Assembly (NCBI GenBank): GCA_900553055.1
Contig: USBV01000050.1
Location: 1-9,695 of the forward strand
DNA from: an uncultured Phascolarctobacterium sp.
GTDB lineage: Bacteria > Bacillota > Negativicutes > Acidaminococcales > Acidaminococcaceae
Direction: 5' to 3'
Length of the DNA: 9,695 nt
The notes beneath the pieces are model-generated. The model did not search any database and had not been told where the DNA came from. It was given only the letters and a program-made list of their open reading frames with translations. The position numbers and the translations under genes were made by a program. Shown here in pieces: positions 5,658-9,695 of this stretch (the stretch's first letter is position 1; each line of letters begins with the position of its first letter).

Positions 5658-5701
5658 AATGCAGGGTTTGGTCCTGCCTTATTCCAGGCCCTGCACCATC
5701 C

Positions 5702-5844
5702 GTTATAAATCACCGGCAGGTGCAGCATCTAATACTAAAATAGCAGAGGAAACAAGGCAACTCTTGCAGGACTTTTGGTAGCAGGTGAGGCTCCCTAAGG
5801 GTGCTTTATAAAATATAACACTTTTTCCAAGGGAGGAAAAAACA
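5702..5844 (+). promoter_or_regulatory. Structured 5' leader of SLH-porin 1 (copy 1 of a shared motif)
   Basis: Blocks shared with the leader at 8289-8430 occur at the same spacing: GTTATAAATC (5702-5711), a 27-nt identical block (5742-5768, starting AGCAGAGGAAAC and ending CAACTCTTGCA), and TTTATAAAATAT (5805-5816), 40 nt before the ATG. A fold common to both has a closing stem TTATAAA/TTTATAA (5703-5709, 5805-5811). Inside it are hairpins CACC/GGTG (5711-5714, 5719-5722), GCAGAG/CTCTTGC with one bulge (5743-5748, 5761-5767) and CCC/GGG (5793-5795, 5799-5801). Outside it, TTTTTCC/GGAAAAA (5822-5828, 5835-5841) holds the Shine-Dalgarno. It is probably a cis-regulatory RNA; the ligand or partner is unknown. 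Confidence 0.6.
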
Positions 5845-7140
5845 ATGAAAAAATCTTTAGTATTGGCAATGGCAATGGCTCTTGGCGTAACTGCAAGTGC
5901 ATACGCTGCTAACCCGTTCTCCGACGTTCCGGCTGGCCACTGGGCATATGACAGCATCTCCAAATTGGCAGCTGCTGGCGTTATCGAAGGCTATGGCGAC
6001 ACCACCTTCGGCGGCGACAAACTGATGACTCGTTATGAAATGGCTCAAATCGTAGCAAAAGCTATGGCTAAAGGCGCTAATGTTGACAAGCTGGCTGCTG
6101 AATTTGCTGACGAGCTGGATAACCTGGGCGTTCGCGTTGCTAAGCTGGAAAAGAAGGCTGACAACGTAAAGATCATCGGTCAAATCCGTGCTCACTATGA
6201 AGATTCTGATAATGATGGCCTTTACGATGAAAGCAGCAAGCTGCGTACTCGTATTTGGCTGACCGGTCAAGTTAATGAAGACTGGTCCTACACCGGTATG
6301 ATTCAAAACGAACAGAATATCATGAATGATGTTGGCGATGAAACTACTACCTTCCAACGTGCTTTCATCAATGGCCGTGTTGGTGGCGTTAAGGTTGAAG
6401 CTGGTCGTAACAATGCTTCCTTGTTGGGTGGCGAAATCCTGAGCCATCGTGCTGACCGTGTAAAGGCTTCTTATGGCAAGGATGTAACCCTGGCAGTTGA
6501 AGGTGGTAAATTAGCTTCTGCCGCTACTGACCCCATCGGTGGTAAATATTGGGCAGCTTCCTTGGCTGGCAAAGTAGGCAAATTGGGCTTGGAAGCAGTT
6601 TATGTTGACTACAAAGATGATGATGCTTTGGTTAATGATATAGCTCATAAAGCTGAAACTCATAAAATTGAATACAACAACGAAACTTTTACTATTGTGG
6701 ACAAGGAAGCTTACACTGAAAAGAAATACACCGACAACAACATTTGGGCTATCGCTGCTAACTACAGATTCGATGAGGATTGGGCAGTTCGCGCAGCTTA
6801 CCTGCAAGGTGATGTTGAAAACAAAGAAGGCGAAGATGATGGCTACTATGTAGGCGTTAACTACAAAGGCGCTAAGGCTGCTAAAGCTGGCACTTGGGGC
6901 CTGTATGCAACCTATTATGATCTGGCTGCATCCACCTACATCTCCAACGGTTGGGAATCCAGTGTTGCTAACAAACTCCGTAAGGAAGGTGCCGGCGGCT
7001 ATGAAGGCTGGAAGATTGGTGGCAATGTAGCATTGGCTAAGAACATTGTTGCAGCAGTTGAATATCATAAACTGGATGCTAAAGAAGACAGCAAGAATGA
7101 TATCGAAACTCTGTGGTCTGAGGTTATCTTCACTTTCTAA
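5845..7140 (+). CDS. SLH-domain outer-membrane porin (copy 1)
   Basis: This 431-residue exported protein starts with a signal peptide (basic MKKS, hydrophobic core, AYA cleavage site after residue 21). An SLH domain follows (about 23-70: NPFSDVPAGHWAYDSI, GVIEGYGD, LMTRYEMAQIVAK). A coiled-coil-like linker, FADELDNLGVRVAKLEKK, comes next (about 87-105). From about residue 110 to the end the alternating pattern of a beta-barrel is seen, closing with SEVIFTF; a terminal Phe is the usual signal for barrel insertion. In Negativicutes the SLH domain tethers such porins to polyamine-modified peptidoglycan, linking outer membrane and cell wall (family knowledge). The transported solute cannot be predicted. 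Start 5845 has Shine-Dalgarno GGGAGG at 5831-5836. The first 110 or so residues are almost identical to the second porin at 8431; the barrels differ strongly. A strong terminator follows at 7161-7188. Confidence 0.9.
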   Translation: MKKSLVLAMAMALGVTASAYAANPFSDVPAGHWAYDSISKLAAAGVIEGYGDTTFGGDKLMTRYEMAQIVAKAMAKGANVDKLAAEFADELDNLGVRVAKLEKKADNVKIIGQIRAHYEDSDNDGLYDESSKLRTRIWLTGQVNEDWSYTGMIQNEQNIMNDVGDETTTFQRAFINGRVGGVKVEAGRNNASLLGGEILSHRADRVKASYGKDVTLAVEGGKLASAATDPIGGKYWAASLAGKVGKLGLEAVYVDYKDDDALVNDIAHKAETHKIEYNNETFTIVDKEAYTEKKYTDNNIWAIAANYRFDEDWAVRAAYLQGDVENKEGEDDGYYVGVNYKGAKAAKAGTWGLYATYYDLAASTYISNGWESSVANKLRKEGAGGYEGWKIGGNVALAKNIVAAVEYHKLDAKEDSKNDIETLWSEVIFTF

Positions 7141-7160
7141 TCTGTTTATACAGTGTCTTA

Positions 7161-7188
7161 AAGGGACGACTGCGGTCGTCCCTTTTTT
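7161..7188 (+). terminator. Strong intrinsic terminator after SLH-porin 1
   Basis: AAGGGACGAC (7161-7170), loop TGCG, GTCGTCCCTT (7175-7184), then further T to 7188. The 10-bp stem is perfect and lies 20 nt after the stop codon. Confidence 0.9.
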
Positions 7189-7231
7189 ATAAAAAGATTT
7201 GATAAGCTAGATTTGGTTTTAGGAGGCAATT

Positions 7232-7795
7232 ATGCAAAAAATCCTACGTAGTTTATTACTCGCTCTGCTAGTAGTTGGCTTTATGATGCCGTGCTTGAGT
7301 AAGGCAGAAGCGGCGAAGCTAGTGGTACTTCCTGTAGTTACTAACGAAGACGACGAAAACGCAGCTGTTTCCCGTCGAGTATGGAATGAAGAATGCATGT
7401 CCATCTTCAAGTTTCCTGAATTTGATATTGTTGACGACAGTGATTTGACTGTGGTCTTAAATAAAGTAAATTACGAAGCTGTTGCTAAGGATGGTGTTAA
7501 CGAAGCATTAATCCGTAAGGTGATGGCTGAAACTAAGGCTGATATTGGTGTGATGATGGTGATGACTGAATTGAAGTTGGAGCCGGAGTATCCGCCTACC
7601 AAGGGTAATCATTATCGTCTGTCCCAAAAAGGTAATCTTTTGCTTGTGAATAATATTTCTGGCGTTGTAAAAAATGAGCGCATTAGCGATTGGGATGATT
7701 ATGACTATGCTTTAACTATTCGTGGCGATTTTGTTCATGACCAATTCCGTAACACTGTGATTCGTTCTCTTAAAAAGGTTATTAAGGTTAAATAA
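7232..7795 (+). CDS. Small exported protein of unknown function, possibly CsgG/TolB-N-like fold
   Basis: This 187-residue protein has a clear signal peptide: MQKILRS, a hydrophobic run to residue 22, and an AEA site giving cleavage after about residue 27. Cys21 does not fit a lipobox (MMPC), so it is probably soluble in the periplasm and not a lipoprotein. The mature part opens with AKLVVLPVVTNED, followed by FDIVDDSDLTVVLNKV and later IRKVMAETKADIGVMMVMTEL. A strand, then a 'name-the-component' helix, then (K)AD-IGVMM resembles the order in CsgG-like and TolB N-terminal domains. This is a pattern-level inference, not an identification. It starts 91 bp after porin 1, beyond a strong terminator, and no clean promoter is visible, so it is either expressed by readthrough or from a weak promoter near 7185-7220. 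AGGAGG at 7221-7226 supports the start. Flanking by two porins suggests an envelope role. Confidence 0.75.
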   Translation: MQKILRSLLLALLVVGFMMPCLSKAEAAKLVVLPVVTNEDDENAAVSRRVWNEECMSIFKFPEFDIVDDSDLTVVLNKVNYEAVAKDGVNEALIRKVMAETKADIGVMMVMTELKLEPEYPPTKGNHYRLSQKGNLLLVNNISGVVKNERISDWDDYDYALTIRGDFVHDQFRNTVIRSLKKVIKVK

Positions 7796-7828
7796 AATTT
7801 TCATCAACTCTTCACATAACAACATCCA

Positions 7829-7883
7829 CACAAAAGCCCTCGCGCTAGACGTACTGATTATACGCTAGCCGAGGGCTTTTGTG
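7829..7883. terminator. Very long hairpin (23 bp) after the exported-protein gene
   Basis: CACAAAAGCCCTCG (7829-7842) pairs perfectly with CGAGGGCTTTTGTG (7870-7883). The stem continues with GCTAG/CTAGC (7844-7848, 7865-7869) and CGTA/TACG (7850-7853, 7861-7864), interrupted only by single bulged C7843 and A7849, around loop CTGATTA. The T-run (TTTT) is inside the stem, so the shape differs from a simple terminator, but the position 34 nt after the stop suits one. Confidence 0.6.
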
Positions 7884-7898
7884 GTTATGCTGCAAATA

Positions 7899-7934
7899 AA
7901 AAACGTCCTTGGCCACATGGCTAAGGACGTTTTT
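7899..7934. terminator. Bidirectional terminator (serves the minus-strand small gene)
   Basis: AAAAACGTCCTTGGCC (7899-7914) pairs with GGCTAAGGACGTTTTT (7919-7934) over 16 positions with one G-U, loop ACAT. T residues follow the stem on both strands; on the minus strand the run is TTTTTT then ATTTG. It lies 11 nt beyond the stop of the minus-strand ORF at 7946-8014, as expected for its terminator. Confidence 0.75.
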
Positions 7935-7945
7935 GCTACCCTCAA

Positions 7946-8014
7946 TTATTCAAAAATGCACATAACAGTCAACGCGAATAAAAATACTAAGCTAACACCT
8001 ATTGCGCTAAACAT
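7946..8014 (-). CDS. 22-residue single-span membrane peptide (small ORF)
   Basis: The minus strand reads MFSAIGVSLVFLFALTVM followed by CIFE and TAA: 22 residues, almost entirely a hydrophobic helix with an acidic end. Support comes from context more than length: GGAGGTGA (8022-8029, minus strand) is a near-perfect Shine-Dalgarno 7 nt before the ATG. An extended -10, TGG-TATAAT (-10 at 8100-8105), lies about 90 bp upstream, and a strong terminator lies 11 nt after the stop. That gives a complete, small, independent transcription unit. It could be a small accessory subunit of a membrane complex, a toxin-like peptide or a membrane regulator. The sequence vaguely recalls the hydrophobic helix of small OadG-type or KdpF-type subunits, but no such partner gene is in the window. 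Confidence 0.6.
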   Translation of the reverse strand: MFSAIGVSLVFLFALTVMCIFE

Positions 8015-8099
8015 AGTGTATTCACCTCCATGAATTGCGTGATATGCTCTCCTTGGCTACTGCTTTTGTGGTCAAGGTTATTTCTTTTCTACGCTTCTT

Positions 8100-8105
8100 A
8101 TTATA
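8100..8105 (-). promoter_or_regulatory. Extended -10 promoter of the 22-codon ORF
   Basis: On the minus strand TGG precedes TATAAT (8100-8105). The -35 is weak (around TGTATA), which is usual for extended -10 promoters. Expected start is near 8093, giving a leader of about 79 nt, in which CCTTG...CAAGG (8052-8078) can pair. Confidence 0.5.
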
Positions 8106-8193
8106 CCACGTTTTTGTATTTTGTATACAGTATTCTGCAAAATTTTTCAGAAATTTTTGTAACGTTGCATGGGTTAAAAAAGACAAATGTGTA

Positions 8194-8219
8194 TCAGCAA
8201 GACTAATGCTGACATTAGT
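8194..8219. promoter_or_regulatory. Overlapping dyads upstream of the SLH-porin 2 promoter
   Basis: TCAGCA/TGCTGA (8194-8199, 8207-8212) and ACTAAT/ATTAGT (8202-8207, 8214-8219) overlap, so only one can form at a time as a hairpin. They lie about 20 bp upstream of the -35. As DNA they could be a regulator site; nothing similar was found upstream of the first porin promoter. Confidence 0.3.
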
Positions 8220-8238
8220 AATCAGAATTGTTTATAAC

Positions 8239-8267
8239 TTGACTTTTAACTATAATACAAGTATATA
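8239..8267 (+). promoter_or_regulatory. SLH-porin 2 promoter
   Basis: TTGACT (8239-8244) and TATATA (8262-8267) are 17 bp apart. Predicted start is near 8275, about 14 nt before the conserved leader begins. Unlike copy 1, no terminator-like hairpin lies between promoter and leader. Confidence 0.6.
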
Positions 8268-8288
8268 CTGGAATATTTTTTTTCAGGG

Positions 8289-8430
8289 GTTATAAATCGC
8301 TGGCGGGTGGCGCAGTTGAAGGGGAAGCAGCAGAGGAAACAAGGCAACTCTTGCAAGGCTAAAGCGGAGACTGGAGCAACCTTAAGGTGTTTTATAAAAT
8401 ATTTTTTATTTCCTTAAGGAGGAAGACACA
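8289..8430 (+). promoter_or_regulatory. Structured 5' leader of SLH-porin 2 (copy 2 of a shared motif)
   Basis: Same blocks and spacing as the leader at 5702-5844: GTTATAAATC (8289-8298), the 27-nt identical block (8329-8355) and TTTATAAAATAT (8391-8402). Stem changes keep pairing: the small hairpin is CGCT/GGTG (8298-8301, 8306-8309) through G-U pairs, and the last inner stem is ACC/GGT (8379-8381, 8386-8388), where an A-U replaces a C-G of copy 1. The Shine-Dalgarno lies in a hairpin TTTCC/GGAAG (8409-8413, 8421-8425) in place of copy 1's TTTTTCC/GGAAAAA. Regions between the blocks differ freely. This supports RNA-level selection, though two copies give little statistical power. Confidence 0.6.
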
Positions 8431-9663
8431 ATGAAAAAATCCTTAGTATTAGCAATGGCTATGGCTCTTGGCGTAACTGCAAGTGCTTATGCTGCAAATC
8501 CGTTCTCCGATGTTCCTGCGGGCCACTGGGCATATGACAGCATCTCCAAGCTGGCTGCTGCTGGCGTAATTGATGGTTATGGCGACACTACCTTTGGTGG
8601 CGACAAGCTGATGACTCGTTATGAAATGGCTCAAATTACCGCTAAGGCTATGGCTAAAGGCGCTAATGTTGATAAGCTGGCTGCTGAATTTGCTGACGAA
8701 CTGGATAACCTGGGCGTTCGCGTAGCTAACCTGGAAAAGAATGCTGACAATGTAAAAATTACTGGTGAAGTACGTTTTGACTACAAATCCCATGATAATG
8801 ATGCTGCGTCCGAATCTACCATTCGTTCCCGTCTGTGGGTGAGCGGTCAAGCCAATGAGGACTGGAGCTATACCGCTATGATCGAAAATACACAAGACTT
8901 GGCGCATAGCGATACTGGTGAAGAAACCACTAAATTGCGCCGCGCTTGGATTGATGGTAAAGTTGGCGGCGTAGCTGTAAAGGCTGGTCGTTGGGATGAA
9001 TGCACCTCCACCGCTAACATTCTGGATGCTTACATTGATGCTGTAAAGGTTTCCTATGGTGATAAGGTGAAGATTTGGGGCTTGGCTGGTAAAGCTGCTG
9101 ACGGCACCGCTTATAACTATAATAAAGAGTATGATGAGGACGAAGATCCTTGGACTCTTGGCTTAAAGAGCGATGACCGCATTTATATTGCTGGCTTAGA
9201 AGCAAACATCGGTGCTGTTGATGCTTACTACAACTTCTTTAAGGTAGATAGCGATGTTGAAAACTTGGGCAAAGAAATCTCCAACGTGGGTGTTTCCTTT
9301 GACGTAGCTAAGGATTTGCGCTTGGGTTATGAATATATGTGGAGCGACCACAAATATGATAAGCGCGTTTCTAAGGATGGCTTCGTTGCTCGTGTAGACT
9401 ACAAGGGTGCAGACGCAGCAACTGCTGGCTCTTGGGGCGTTCATGCTCAATATTTTGACCAACCCATCAACGCTATCATCAGCCCCACCACCGATGCTAA
9501 CGTATTTGAAGCTGCTGATGGCGGCTACAAGGGCTGGAACATTGGTGCTGATGTAGCTCTTGCTAAAAACATTACCCTGTGTGTAAACTACTATGATACC
9601 GAAGCTAAAGCAACTGAAAAGGATGACAAGGTTGTTTACAGCGAGCTGTACTTTAACTTCTAA
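8431..9663 (+). CDS. SLH-domain outer-membrane porin (copy 2)
   Basis: This 410-residue paralogue of the porin at 5845 has the same signal peptide (cleavage after A21), an SLH domain at about 23-70 with GVIDGYGD and MAQITAK, and linker ELDNLGVRVANLEKN. Its barrel domain, from about residue 110, is clearly different from copy 1. The C-terminus SELYFNF ends in Phe as required for barrel assembly. The closing pattern GGYKGWNIGADVALAKNI corresponds to GGYEGWKIGGNVALAKNI in copy 1, so the last strands are also related. Two cysteines are present, C191 and C384, which is uncommon in a porin of this type; copy 1 has none. The role is outer-membrane permeability plus attachment to peptidoglycan, inferred from the architecture. 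Start 8431 is supported by AAGGAGG at 8417-8423. The gene has its own promoter. The 32 bases after the stop show no feature. Confidence 0.9.
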   Translation: MKKSLVLAMAMALGVTASAYAANPFSDVPAGHWAYDSISKLAAAGVIDGYGDTTFGGDKLMTRYEMAQITAKAMAKGANVDKLAAEFADELDNLGVRVANLEKNADNVKITGEVRFDYKSHDNDAASESTIRSRLWVSGQANEDWSYTAMIENTQDLAHSDTGEETTKLRRAWIDGKVGGVAVKAGRWDECTSTANILDAYIDAVKVSYGDKVKIWGLAGKAADGTAYNYNKEYDEDEDPWTLGLKSDDRIYIAGLEANIGAVDAYYNFFKVDSDVENLGKEISNVGVSFDVAKDLRLGYEYMWSDHKYDKRVSKDGFVARVDYKGADAATAGSWGVHAQYFDQPINAIISPTTDANVFEAADGGYKGWNIGADVALAKNITLCVNYYDTEAKATEKDDKVVYSELYFNF

Positions 9664-9695
9664 TAACACACCCTTCCAACATGCATAATGCACAA

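Noticed and set aside
5702..5816. Cobalamin or c-di-GMP riboswitch in the porin leaders
   Set aside because: The GGAAACAAGG stretch is superficially similar, but the conserved cobalamin core (GCxGxCCCGCxACUG) and the GEMM core are absent.
5857..7068. Minus-strand open frames of 185-196 codons inside SLH-porin 1
   Set aside because: They are shadows produced by the porin's codon use; a similar frame occurs opposite the second porin. No ribosome site or promoter is seen.
8035..8295. 86-codon plus-strand frame starting with TTG
   Set aside because: It has no Shine-Dalgarno, runs through the minus-strand promoter at 8100 and the porin 2 promoter at 8239, and has no recognisable composition of a real protein.

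Overview
The window looks like a chromosomal segment from a diderm Firmicute of the class Negativicutes. The best evidence is two porin-like genes that each encode a signal peptide, an N-terminal SLH domain, a short coiled-coil linker and a beta-barrel ending in phenylalanine. This is the outer-membrane porin architecture typical of Negativicutes. The exact N-terminal wording (NPFSDVPAGHWAYDSI...) suggests the Acidaminococcaceae/Phascolarctobacterium neighbourhood, but that genus-level guess is from memory. Shine-Dalgarno sites are strong and promoters are sigma-70 like.

Layout, left to right. (1) 2-415: the C-terminal end of a PHP-domain phosphoesterase, more GC-rich than what follows. (2) 416-737: an AT-rich gap with a 175-bp imperfect inverted repeat (427-601) and then two small dyads in the promoter region of the next gene. 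(3) 744-1874: a DUF362 protein with two [4Fe-4S] ferredoxin motifs. (4) 2084-2959: purC, with its own extended -10 promoter. (5) 2960-3333: a gap with a near-consensus promoter, a hairpin followed by T residues, a multi-stem RNA-like structure (3146-3284) and a bidirectional terminator. (6) 3334-3939, minus strand: a polytopic membrane protein with its own promoter and an operator-like dyad. (7) 4195-4269: tRNA-Gly(CCC). (8) 4525-5415: a LysR-family regulator. (9) 5545-9663: an envelope region with SLH-porin 1, a small exported protein, a tiny minus-strand membrane peptide gene, and SLH-porin 2.

The genes are mostly separate transcription units, each with its own promoter or terminator. The interesting signal is in the non-coding DNA. 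The two porin mRNAs share a leader of about 140 nt with identical spacing between conserved blocks, a common four-stem fold supported by a few compensatory or wobble-compatible changes, and a hairpin around the Shine-Dalgarno. The first porin also has a promoter plus hairpin plus T-tract unit upstream of the leader, which could be a small RNA or an attenuator. A second candidate structured RNA lies downstream of purC and has no gene after it on its own strand. A 22-codon minus-strand gene with a near-perfect Shine-Dalgarno lies between the exported protein and the second porin. I could not match any of these RNA elements to a family I know. No CRISPR array, insertion sequence or phage gene is visible.
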